5,767 bases of DNA from positions 1 through 5,767 of the forward strand of contig JBLIMR010000100.1 in NCBI GenBank assembly GCA_047638815.1, in the 5' to 3' direction. Origin of the DNA: JAJRRH01 sp047638815. GTDB taxonomy: Bacteria; Bacteroidota; Bacteroidia; Flavobacteriales_D; JABDKJ01. The notes beneath the pieces were generated by a model. That model did not search any database and was not told where the DNA came from. It saw nothing but the letters and a program-made list of their open reading frames with translations. This document shows positions 1 to 5,767 of this stretch, one piece after another (position 1 is the stretch's first letter; every line of letters begins with the position of its first letter). Made by a program: the position numbers and the translations under genes.

Positions 1-492
1 GCACAATATTGAATCCAAAAAAAAACATCTCCAGTTGCCCAATCTCCTTCCGATTTTGTCAGGAATCCAGACTCATTTGTTGATTGTGCATTGGAGAATA
101 ATAGTTGAAATACATGTCCTCCAATTTCGATATCTAAATCTATTGTAAAAGGATTTTGATAGATAGAATTTACCGAACGATTCATGTTATATGCACAGTC
201 AGCATTGATAGATGTACTTGAAAATAACTTATAAAGTAAGCCCGAACCAATAACGAATTAATCATGTTGTTGTGTTGCATCGAATACTAGGTTTTGACGG
301 ACATGTCCTGGAGCTAATTCGAAAGATATTCGGTCATTTATTGAGGTTGAAATAAGTAATTGGGTGGTATAACTAAAACGATCTGCAGATTTTAATTCTG
401 GATAGCGTTCATCATTTATTGCCGCGTTATAGTTAGCAGTACTATAACCGGTTATGTTGACAGGATATTTATTTGATCTTTAAGTTAATCAT
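1..492 (-). pseudogene. Broken DUF5777-family outer-membrane beta-barrel protein gene (C-terminus beyond the window)
   Basis: Read on the minus strand from about 470 downwards, one frame gives protein resembling the second half of DUF5777 beta-barrel proteins of Bacteroidota. It has a PVNITGYS segment, then alternating strands (FSYTTQLLIS, ISFELAPGHV, FVIGSGLLYKL), and the family-like end GGHVFQLLFSN, then a Gly-Phe-Leu-Thr stretch and GDWATGDVFF. Three lesions are visible. First, the N-terminal part that should precede PVNITG is missing: the frame meets a stop a few codons upstream, and instead there is an out-of-frame ATG at 492-490 opening a seven-codon peptide MINLKIK before TAA. This looks like the original start joined to mid-gene by a deletion. 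Second, a TAA lies in frame at 258-260 (HD*FVIG), possibly from a CAA codon. Third, nine T on the coding strand (17-25) shift the frame; eight would restore VFFGFNIV. An A/T-rich leader precedes 492. The family call is from memory of its motifs; the decay is read directly. No function is expected to remain. Confidence 0.78.
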
Positions 493-558
493 GGTTCTTT
501 TGTTTTAAATATTTATAAATAATTCGTTTTGGAAATTCAAGAAAATGGACTTGATTAT

Positions 559-921
559 TTAGGCAGTTTGGAGCACTTTATTATCAGATAATACATAAAG
601 AGAATAGGCTCCTATGGCCATAACTAAATCACGCACGGCAATATCAAATCGACCTCCAATGATTAATAGTATTGCAATTGCTATAAGCCAACCCATTACG
701 ACTAGACTACCGATCTTTGGTTTTGTGAGGACTATTATTCCAGCAACGATCTCAATTACGCCTACAATGCTCATCAAGAGTCCAATATCAATTGGAAATG
801 TTTCAGGAACATATTTCCCCCAATTGGTTAGTAATCCCAAGAACTTGTCAAGGCCTGCTATGATCGGAACAAGTCCAAATGCATATCTAAGTAAATTTTG
901 TAATTGTGCTACTGTTTTCAT
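559..921 (-). CDS. DoxX-like small integral membrane protein
   Basis: A 120-residue hydrophobic protein with four likely transmembrane helices at about residues 10-31, 45-66, 70-89 and 95-112, and a short polar C-terminus. The opening (AQLQNLLRYAFGLVPIIAGLDKF, residues 5-27) with Arg12, Pro19, Gly23 and Asp25-Lys26, a Glu in helix two (Glu57, VIEIVAGI) and a conserved-looking Arg97-Asp98 pair match the compact DoxX-like proteins of Bacteroidota. DoxX relatives elsewhere have been linked to quinone- or thiol-linked redox membrane complexes, but this short subgroup has no firm assigned reaction, so no substrate is proposed. The start is fixed: the in-frame codon at 925-927 is a stop and ATG 919-921 is the first Met. 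The gene is divergent from the sigma factor and lies 66 bases upstream of the broken barrel gene on the same strand, so the two may once have been co-expressed. No convincing TTTG/TAnnTTTG promoter was found just upstream, but a terminator-like hairpin sits in its leader region. Confidence 0.8.
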   Translation of the reverse strand: MKTVAQLQNLLRYAFGLVPIIAGLDKFLGLLTNWGKYVPETFPIDIGLLMSIVGVIEIVAGIIVLTKPKIGSLVVMGWLIAIAILLIIGGRFDIAVRDLVMAIGAYSLYVLSDNKVLQTA

Positions 922-963
922 CGGTTATTGAAATTATGATTTAGTCATTGGATGCAACAGCTT

Positions 964-991
964 AAAAAAAGTTACAGGATTCTGCAACTTT
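964..991 (-). terminator. Terminator-like hairpin on the minus strand, upstream of the DoxX-like gene
   Basis: Read on the minus strand, AAAGTTGCAG (991-982) pairs with CTGTAACTTT (977-968) across a four-base loop, AATC (981-978). That is ten base pairs with one G-U wobble. The second arm runs straight into further T (967-964), giving seven T in a row, which is the shape of an intrinsic terminator. On the plus strand the same pairing has an A-C mismatch and lacks a following T-run, so the polarity is minus. It lies 43 bases or more before the DoxX-like ATG, inside the divergent spacer. It could be a leader attenuator, the end of a short RNA started near 1000-1049, or a block against transcription from the sigma gene's antisense strand. 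Only the hairpin is observed; the role is inferred. Confidence 0.45.
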
Positions 992-1049
992 ATCGCAGTC
1001 CAAGCATCAAATACTTGTATCCACATATATAGGGTATGTAAAATAGATT

Positions 1050-1724
1050 ATGGAACTATTAAAATCAGAGTGGGGTAACAGACGGAAATTGTCAGACAGT
1101 GATGTTGTTAAAAGGATAATAGGAGGGGAGAAGGAGCTCTTCGAAATTTTGTTGAGACGGCATAATCAAATGCTGTATCGAGCCATCAGGAGTTATATCA
1201 CAGATCAGGCAGAAATTAAAGATCTCATGCAGAACACTTATCTCAAGAGTTTTGAGGAACTAGATCAATTCAAACACAATGCAGCATTTTCAACTTGGTT
1301 GATTAGAATAGGGATTAATGAATGCCTAGGAAAACTAAGAAAGAAAGAACGATTTCAATCTATCGATGATACTGAAATTAATAAGGAGTTAAGTACGATT
1401 GTAAACATGAAAGGGCAACTGAGTTCCGATCCAGAAAAAGAAATGATGAGAATGGAACTAAGACGAACAATTGAAAAAGCCGTGGATTCTTTAGATTCCA
1501 AATACAAGTCAGTTTATATTCTAAGAGAGGTGGAGGGAATGACTTCCAGTCAAGTTGCCAATTGTCTCGGAATAAGTATTGTGAATGTAAAGGTCCGTAA
1601 TCATCATGCAAAGGCTTTATTGAGAGGACATCTTAATCAACTGACACAAATAAACGACCTCTTTGAATTCGGATTCTCACATTGCGATAGGATGGTCGAA
1701 GAAGTGATGAAAAGGATTCTTTAA
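1050..1724 (+). CDS. ECF-type RNA polymerase sigma-70 family factor with C-terminal CDR extension
   Basis: A 224-residue cytoplasmic sigma factor that would direct core RNA polymerase to a small set of promoters. Region 2 spans about residues 28-100: an LFEILLRRHNQMLYR helix, the core-binding and -10 segment around EIKDLMQNTYLKSFEEL (55-71), and FSTWLIRIGINECLGKLRKKER (80-101). A charged linker (102-137) follows. Region 4 spans 138-195 with LREVEGMTSSQVANCLGIS (158-176) as the first part of the helix-turn-helix and VKVRNHHAKALLR (180-192) as its recognition part. Past region 4 there is a tail, FEFGFSHCDRMVEEVMKRIL (205-224), resembling the F-x-F-x(3)-RCDR-x-V tail of a subgroup of ECF factors. 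ATG 1050 is fixed by an in-frame TAG at 1044-1046. No anti-sigma gene is adjacent: upstream is the divergent DoxX-like gene, and downstream is a secreted glucanase after 202 bases. Control may therefore be through its tail, through transcription, or by a partner elsewhere. Its targets cannot be read from this window. Confidence 0.92.
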   Translation: MELLKSEWGNRRKLSDSDVVKRIIGGEKELFEILLRRHNQMLYRAIRSYITDQAEIKDLMQNTYLKSFEELDQFKHNAAFSTWLIRIGINECLGKLRKKERFQSIDDTEINKELSTIVNMKGQLSSDPEKEMMRMELRRTIEKAVDSLDSKYKSVYILREVEGMTSSQVANCLGISIVNVKVRNHHAKALLRGHLNQLTQINDLFEFGFSHCDRMVEEVMKRIL

Positions 1725-1830
1725 AAAAATATTAAAAGAAAATAAACTCTTATTGGAGTTAGAAATTGAATGCTAGTAGATAAATTTAGCGCTTTATTTT
1801 ACTTAATTCTTGTCAATTAGAATGTGAAAT

Positions 1831-1864
1831 GGTTTGTGATTTAGGAAACCGTATGAGGTTTGTG
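1831..1864 (+). promoter_or_regulatory. Possible operator repeats upstream of the glucanase promoter
   Basis: The octamer GGTTTGTG occurs at 1831-1838 and again at 1857-1864, 26 bases apart (about two and a half helical turns). The second copy also forms a short inverted repeat with AAACC at 1846-1850. The pair ends 12 bases before the -33 element of the glucanase promoter, where an activator might bind. In A/T-rich spacer DNA an octamer pair can arise by chance, so this is only a candidate site. Confidence 0.2.
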
Positions 1865-1875
1865 TAAAAGTCTCA

Positions 1876-1907
1876 TTTGATTCTTTTCACAATTAAACAT
1901 ACCTTTA
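1876..1907 (+). promoter_or_regulatory. Bacteroidota-type promoter for the GH81 glucanase
   Basis: TTTG at 1876-1879 and TACCTTTA at 1900-1907 are separated by 20 bases. This matches the Bacteroidota housekeeping pattern (TTTG or TTG, about 17-23 bases, TAnnTTTG) with a single mismatch at the last base of the -7 box. Transcription would begin near 1911-1915, leaving a very short A/T-rich leader (about 12-16 bases) before the ATG at 1927. No strong Shine-Dalgarno site is visible, which is usual for this phylum. This supports expression of the glucanase apart from the sigma gene. Confidence 0.5.
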
Positions 1908-1926
1908 GGTAAAATTAACCATAAGC

Positions 1927-4900
1927 ATGTTTCCAAACCAATTACTATTCTTGAAATTTAGATTGTTTTTAATCTTAATACTCAGCTCGTTAACTTTATC
2001 TGCCCAAGTAGATGTAGGTAGTGGTAGTTATACAACCGTTTTTCCGGGAACGGATGTAGCTGGTAGAAATTGGTTTCCTAGTGGTACGCCACAACTAAGT
2101 GGAAATGCTGTTGGAAAACCTGTTCCAACTAATGATTGGTGGTCAAAATTGATAAAAGAAAACCACGCTGATAATTTGTTTAATTATCCCATGACTTTGA
2201 AGACTATAAATCAAGGGCTGATTGCAACCTACATTCCTTGGGGACCAATTGGTGATTCTGCTCCAATAGAAATTGGCCTAACAGGATTAAATGCCTCTCA
2301 TGTAACTGTGTCTGATTATTCAGACTGGACTGTTACAATGAATTGGAATGATGGCTCACATGAACTAGAAGCGACATCAGGTATTGGGATGCCATTTGTC
2401 TATTTTGAAAAAGATGCCAATGATGTTGTGGAAATTAAGGTGAATTCTGGATCTGCTTCGATTTCAAATGAATTACTGATTATTGCTAACGCCACAAGCG
2501 GAGTCGATTTTGTGTTTTATGCGCCAGTTGGCAGTTCTTGGTTTCAATCTGGAAGTACATACACATCTACCTTGAATGGGAATACATATTGGTCAATGGC
2601 GATGCTACCACAGAGTACCGTTAATGTTAATGCAACTGCACAAGCGTATAAGAAATATGCTTATGTTTTCCCTAGCAATACAAGCACCTCATGGACATAT
2701 AATGAAGAAACTTCAGTAATGTCTACAACATTCTCGGTCACTACGGATGTCAAAGAAGGCGTTGAAACAAACGTACTTCAAGGATTGCTACCGCACCAAT
2801 GGAGTAATTTATCTACCGGTTCTCCGACACCGGATGAGGATATTTACTCGACTGTAAGGGGGGAGATGAAAACGATGGATGGCAATAGTTTCATTGTGGA
2901 AAATACATTCAAAGGAATACTACCAACATTACCAAATTTGATGCACTATAGTGATGGATTTAACCCAGCAGATTTAGATAGTAAAATATCTCTAATTGAA
3001 AATGACGCTTTGGCTGTTTGGACCGATTCTTATAACGAGGGACAAGTCATGAATCGATTGGTTCAAACCGCCAGAATAGCAGGTCAAACAGGTAATGTAG
3101 AAGCAAGGGACAAAATGGTTGCGACTATCAAGGAACGATTGGAAGATTGGTTAACTTACAATTCAGGAGAGGTGGCATTTTTATTTTATTATGATAATAA
3201 CTGGTCTTCATTGTTAGGTTACCCTTCTGGTCATGGACAAGATAATAATCTGAACGATCACCATTTTCATTGGGGCTATTTTGTGCATGCGGCATCATTT
3301 ATGGAGCAGTTTGAACCTGGTTGGGTTGATGAGTGGGGTGGTATGATCAACTTACTAATCAGAGATGCGGCATCAGAAGACCGAAACGACCCAACGTTTC
3401 CTTTCCTTAGAAATTTCAGCCCTTATGCCGGACACAGTTGGGCCAATGGATTCGCAACTTTTCCACAGGGAATCGATCAAGAATCATCTTCCGAAAGTAT
3501 GCAGTTTGCATCATCACTTATTCATTGGGGGACGATTACTGAAAATAATAGCATTAGAGATTTAGGAATCTATCTTTATACCACCGAGCAAACGGCAGTG
3601 GAAGAATATTGGTTTGATGTTTATAACCGAAATTTTCAACCGACTCAACAATATAGTTTAGTCTCTAGGGTTTGGGGTAATTCTTATGACAATGGTACAT
3701 TTTGGACCAATGATATTGCTGCTTCCTATGGCATAGAATTGTACCCGATACATGCCGGGTCTTTATATTTGGGACACAACCAAGCTTATACACAATCTCT
3801 TTGGAATGAGATAACAGTAAATACTGGGATTTTAAGCAATGAAGTGAATCCCAATTTATGGCACGATACATATTGGAAATTTCTTTCAATGATAGACCCA
3901 CAAGCCGCGATAGACTTGTATGATTCTAATCCAAATAGATCTTTGAAATTTGGTGTTTCAGATGCACAAACCTATCACTGGTTACATAGTATAAATGCTA
4001 TGGGGATTGTTGATGCGTCTATTACTGCTAATTATCCAATTGCAAGTGCTTTTGATGATAGTGGCGTACTGACTTATGTTGCGCATAATTATTCAGATGC
4101 TCCGATTGTGGTAGCTTATTCAGATGGATTTACTCTTAATGTTCCAGCCAATTCCATGGCCACAAATAGAGATATAGACGCTACTGGAATACTAACTCCG
4201 GACACTTACGCGGCAGATGAAAATGACCCTGTTGTCCTAACGACCAATACCACAGGAACTGGAATAACAAAAGTGGAGTTTTACAACAATGAAACTTTGC
4301 TTGGAGAAGATTTAACGGCACCATATGAATATTCGATAGCCAATATTGCCCTGGGAATTCATAATATATATGCTGCAGTTTATGTTGGTGCGGCATGTAA
4401 CATTACGAATGTTGCAACCATTCAAGTTGGGGATCAATTGCCTTTTGGAGGGTCAGCTCATGCCATTCCAGGAATTATAGAAGCAGGACACTACGATTAT
4501 TTTGAAGGAGGCATTGGCCAAAACATATCATATTTTGATGCGTCTATTGACAATCAAGGCGATTTTAGACCAACTGAATATGTTGATGGAGCCTCTGATG
4601 CTAGCGAAGGTGCTACAGTTGGATGGATATCAGCAGGGGAGTGGATGGAGTATACCGTTAATGTACAAACAACAGGTTGCTATGACCTCAGTGCTCGATA
4701 TGCTTCTGGAAACGGTAATGGTGGAGGTCCTTTTTATTTTGAAGTTGATGGCTTGCCAGTCAGTTCAAATATTGGACTAGCCCCAACTGGTGACTGGGGA
4801 AATTGGAATAGTAAAACGGGGAGTATTGAATTAACAGCTGGCGTTCATGTATTGAGATTGGTTGCAGACCAAGGGGAATTTAATTTGGGGAGAATGACAT

Positions 4901-5634
4901 TTACCTATAACCCTGCTGGGTGTACTCCAATAGTAGGTGATACAGGATTGCCATTTGATTTTGAAACTTTACCAATGACTGCAAGTTTCACTAATTTTAA
5001 TGGTGGTTCGGCAGTAGTAGAAGCCATTTTGATACCCCAAATCGATGACAACTGTAGTTTAAATTTGGCTAAAATAGTAAGAGATGGAGGTGATGTTTGG
5101 GCTGGAGCGTATCTTACTTTAGACGGACCCCTAGACTTTAGTAATGAAAACTACATCACCTTAAGACTTTGGACTGATGCACCGATTAATACAACGGTAA
5201 AACTGAAATTAGAACAAGGGACGAATCCTGGAAATTCGGCAGAAATAGATGTGCATACAACAAAGACTGGTGAATGGGAGACATTAAGTTGGAACTTCTC
5301 CAGTTGGGGATCAACTGTCTTTGATAGGGTTGTATTTATGTTTGATTTTGGAAACACAGGAAATGGCTCTGCAACATCTACCTTCTATTTTGATGACGTA
5401 CACCAAGTAGCTATTTTAGGATTACCATTACCTTCGGAAAACTGCACCACGATTTGTGAGACAGATGTCGATGGAAATGGTATTACAAATGGAGATGACT
5501 TTTCAATTTTCTTAGGGAACTTTGGACTTAGCTGTCCCGTCCCTCCTTGTAATACAGATTTTGATGATGATGGTGATACAGATGGAGATGACTTTTCAAT
5601 ATTCCTAGGAAACTTCGGGTTGACTTGTAATTAG
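1927..5634 (+). CDS. Secreted multidomain GH81 endo-beta-1,3-glucanase (laminarinase type)
   Basis: A 1235-residue exported enzyme predicted to hydrolyse internal beta-1,3 bonds of laminarin-, curdlan- or callose-like glucans outside the cell. Residues 1-26 form a signal peptide (hydrophobic LFLILILSSLTLSA, cleavage likely before Gln27). The GH81 region runs from about 45 to 750: PTNDWWSKL (67-75) is the usual N-terminal family motif, NDHHFHWGYF (443-452) holds the presumed catalytic acid Asp444, and DQESSSES (517-524) holds the Glu519/Glu523 pair, one of which should be the base of this inverting family. A short beta segment (703-748) closes the catalytic part. Then come an Ig-like domain (about 757-834, VEFYNNETLLGED), a CBM6 (about 846-994, with Tyr885, Trp957, Trp960 and Asn986 as likely sugar contacts), another beta-sandwich domain of possible carbohydrate-binding type (about 1005-1162), and paired calcium-binding repeats (1180-1234). 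ATG 1927 is the only start giving a signal peptide; an in-frame stop lies at 1906-1908. No SusC/SusD genes adjoin it. No type IX sorting domain is recognised at the C-terminus. Confidence 0.93.
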   Translation: MFPNQLLFLKFRLFLILILSSLTLSAQVDVGSGSYTTVFPGTDVAGRNWFPSGTPQLSGNAVGKPVPTNDWWSKLIKENHADNLFNYPMTLKTINQGLIATYIPWGPIGDSAPIEIGLTGLNASHVTVSDYSDWTVTMNWNDGSHELEATSGIGMPFVYFEKDANDVVEIKVNSGSASISNELLIIANATSGVDFVFYAPVGSSWFQSGSTYTSTLNGNTYWSMAMLPQSTVNVNATAQAYKKYAYVFPSNTSTSWTYNEETSVMSTTFSVTTDVKEGVETNVLQGLLPHQWSNLSTGSPTPDEDIYSTVRGEMKTMDGNSFIVENTFKGILPTLPNLMHYSDGFNPADLDSKISLIENDALAVWTDSYNEGQVMNRLVQTARIAGQTGNVEARDKMVATIKERLEDWLTYNSGEVAFLFYYDNNWSSLLGYPSGHGQDNNLNDHHFHWGYFVHAASFMEQFEPGWVDEWGGMINLLIRDAASEDRNDPTFPFLRNFSPYAGHSWANGFATFPQGIDQESSSESMQFASSLIHWGTITENNSIRDLGIYLYTTEQTAVEEYWFDVYNRNFQPTQQYSLVSRVWGNSYDNGTFWTNDIAASYGIELYPIHAGSLYLGHNQAYTQSLWNEITVNTGILSNEVNPNLWHDTYWKFLSMIDPQAAIDLYDSNPNRSLKFGVSDAQTYHWLHSINAMGIVDASITANYPIASAFDDSGVLTYVAHNYSDAPIVVAYSDGFTLNVPANSMATNRDIDATGILTPDTYAADENDPVVLTTNTTGTGITKVEFYNNETLLGEDLTAPYEYSIANIALGIHNIYAAVYVGAACNITNVATIQVGDQLPFGGSAHAIPGIIEAGHYDYFEGGIGQNISYFDASIDNQGDFRPTEYVDGASDASEGATVGWISAGEWMEYTVNVQTTGCYDLSARYASGNGNGGGPFYFEVDGLPVSSNIGLAPTGDWGNWNSKTGSIELTAGVHVLRLVADQGEFNLGRMTFTYNPAGCTPIVGDTGLPFDFETLPMTASFTNFNGGSAVVEAILIPQIDDNCSLNLAKIVRDGGDVWAGAYLTLDGPLDFSNENYITLRLWTDAPINTTVKLKLEQGTNPGNSAEIDVHTTKTGEWETLSWNFSSWGSTVFDRVVFMFDFGNTGNGSATSTFYFDDVHQVAILGLPLPSENCTTICETDVDGNGITNGDDFSIFLGNFGLSCPVPPCNTDFDDDGDTDGDDFSIFLGNFGLTCN
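5464..5628 (+). repeat. Two tandem dockerin/EF-hand-like repeats at the glucanase C-terminus
   Basis: Residues 1180-1203 and 1211-1234 of the glucanase are near copies offset by 31 residues (93 bases). Each has an Asp-rich loop (DVDGNGITNGDD and DFDDDGDTDGDD) followed by the identical helix FSIFLGNFGL and a Cys two residues on. The DNA is also nearly identical over about 35 bases beginning at 5491 and 5584, which suggests a fairly recent duplication or strong constraint. The loops carry Asp/Asn at the 1, 3, 5 and 12 positions expected for calcium binding in dockerin type I and EF-hand repeats. Extra cysteines at 1173, 1177 and 1208 may form disulfides. Family knowledge suggests a role in calcium-stabilised structure or attachment to a partner; the partner is unknown. 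Confidence 0.7.
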
Positions 5635-5642
5635 ATAATTAC
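5627..5642. repeat. Perfect A/T-rich inverted repeat over the glucanase stop codon
   Basis: GTAATTA (5627-5633) and TAATTAC (5636-5642) are perfect inverted copies separated by two bases, and they include the TAG stop at 5632-5634. The site lies between two convergent genes, where a two-way terminator would be useful. The stem would be short (five base pairs if a six-base loop is allowed), is A/T-rich, and has no T-run after it, so terminator function is doubtful. Confidence 0.25.
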
Positions 5643-5663
5643 TGAATAAACCCAATAGACGTT

Positions 5664-5767
5664 TTACTTACAGGAGAGTTTTCTTAATTGGCGATAATCT
5701 TCAGGGGTATCAATATCCTGGAAATCAAAATCCGGTGAAAACTTTGTCACCTTCGGAGCATATTTAT
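5664..5767 (-). CDS. C-terminal end of a MobA/MocA-like nucleotidyltransferase (partial)
   Basis: The minus strand from 5765 to the TAA at 5664-5666 encodes 33 residues, including TKFSPDFDFQDIDTPEDYRQL and ending LRKLSCK. The ending DIDTPEDYRQL is typical of the last strand and helix of MobA-like NTP transferases, the group containing molybdenum cofactor guanylyl- and cytidylyltransferases, where this segment closes the Rossmann-like sugar-nucleotide fold. The catalytic N-terminal motif lies outside the window, so the exact substrate (GTP or CTP with molybdopterin, or another acceptor) cannot be settled. The gene converges on the glucanase with 29 bases between the stops. Start and most of the protein are missing only because the window ends. 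Confidence 0.65.
   Translation of the reverse strand, partial: KYAPKVTKFSPDFDFQDIDTPEDYRQLRKLSCK

Noticed and set aside
614..931. Plus-strand open frame of 105 codons opposite the DoxX-like gene
   Set aside because: It overlaps the DoxX-like gene almost fully on the other strand, has no recognisable domain, and is rich in Ile, Ser, Thr and Pro as expected of an antisense shadow of a membrane protein.
1021..1049. Promoter for the sigma factor gene just before its start
   Set aside because: Several TATA-like strings occur (TATATAGG, TATGTAAA), but none pairs with a TTTG or TTG at a suitable distance and matches TAnnTTTG well enough.
1378..1611. Minus-strand open frame inside the sigma factor gene
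   Set aside because: It is contained in a well-supported sigma gene, and its product has no recognisable motif or plausible start context.
1745..1760. AACTC / GAGTT inverted repeat as a terminator of the sigma gene
   Set aside because: The stem is only five base pairs with a six-base loop and no T-run after it, so it is too weak to call.
4502..4780. Plus-strand open frame of 92 codons within the CBM6 coding region
   Set aside because: It lies in another frame of the CBM6 segment, whose true frame has clear family motifs; it is a shadow.
1050..5634. Sigma factor and glucanase as one operon or a dedicated sigma-target pair
   Set aside because: They are 202 bases apart, the glucanase has its own housekeeping-type promoter, and nothing in the sequence shows an ECF-specific promoter before it.
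1..5767. CRISPR array, transposon ends, tRNA or rRNA genes
   Set aside because: No regularly spaced repeats, transposase-like protein, terminal inverted repeats, cloverleaf or ribosomal RNA signature was seen on either strand.

Overview
The window looks like a piece of a Bacteroidota chromosome, probably from a marine or otherwise polysaccharide-degrading lineage. The evidence is low G+C, A/T-rich leaders without clear Shine-Dalgarno sites, a Bacteroidota-type promoter (TTTG, 20 nt, TAnnTTTR), a DUF5777-type beta-barrel protein, a DoxX-like membrane protein, an ECF sigma factor, and a large secreted beta-1,3-glucanase with several accessory modules. The exact family cannot be fixed from this sequence.

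Layout, left to right. Positions 1-492 (minus strand) hold the decayed remains of a DUF5777-family outer-membrane beta-barrel gene. It has lost its N-terminal part, carries an in-frame stop and has a homopolymer frameshift. Positions 559-921 (minus) encode an intact 120-residue DoxX-like four-helix membrane protein. The divergent spacer 922-1049 contains a strong terminator-like hairpin that works on the minus strand, placed upstream of the DoxX gene. Positions 1050-1724 (plus) encode an ECF sigma factor with an added C-terminal Cys-Asp-Arg motif and no anti-sigma gene beside it. After a 202-base spacer with a recognisable promoter, 1927-5634 (plus) encodes a 1235-residue secreted enzyme. Its order is signal peptide, GH81 endo-beta-1,3-glucanase, Ig-like domain, CBM6, a second beta-sandwich domain, and a C-terminal pair of dockerin/EF-hand-like calcium-binding repeats. 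Positions 5664-5767 (minus) are the C-terminal 33 codons of a MobA/MocA-like nucleotidyltransferase running in from the right edge, convergent with the glucanase and only 29 bases from it.

The genes do not form one obvious pathway. The glucanase appears to be a stand-alone gene for attacking laminarin- or curdlan-like beta-1,3-glucan: no SusC/SusD pair or other glycoside hydrolase is in view, and it has its own promoter. The sigma factor may control something nearby, but nothing in the sequence ties it to the glucanase. The DoxX-like gene and the broken barrel gene share a strand and may once have been expressed together. The most interesting points are the multiply broken barrel gene, the minus-strand leader hairpin, and the glucanase's C-terminal paired calcium-binding repeats, which sit where a type IX secretion sorting domain would often be found.
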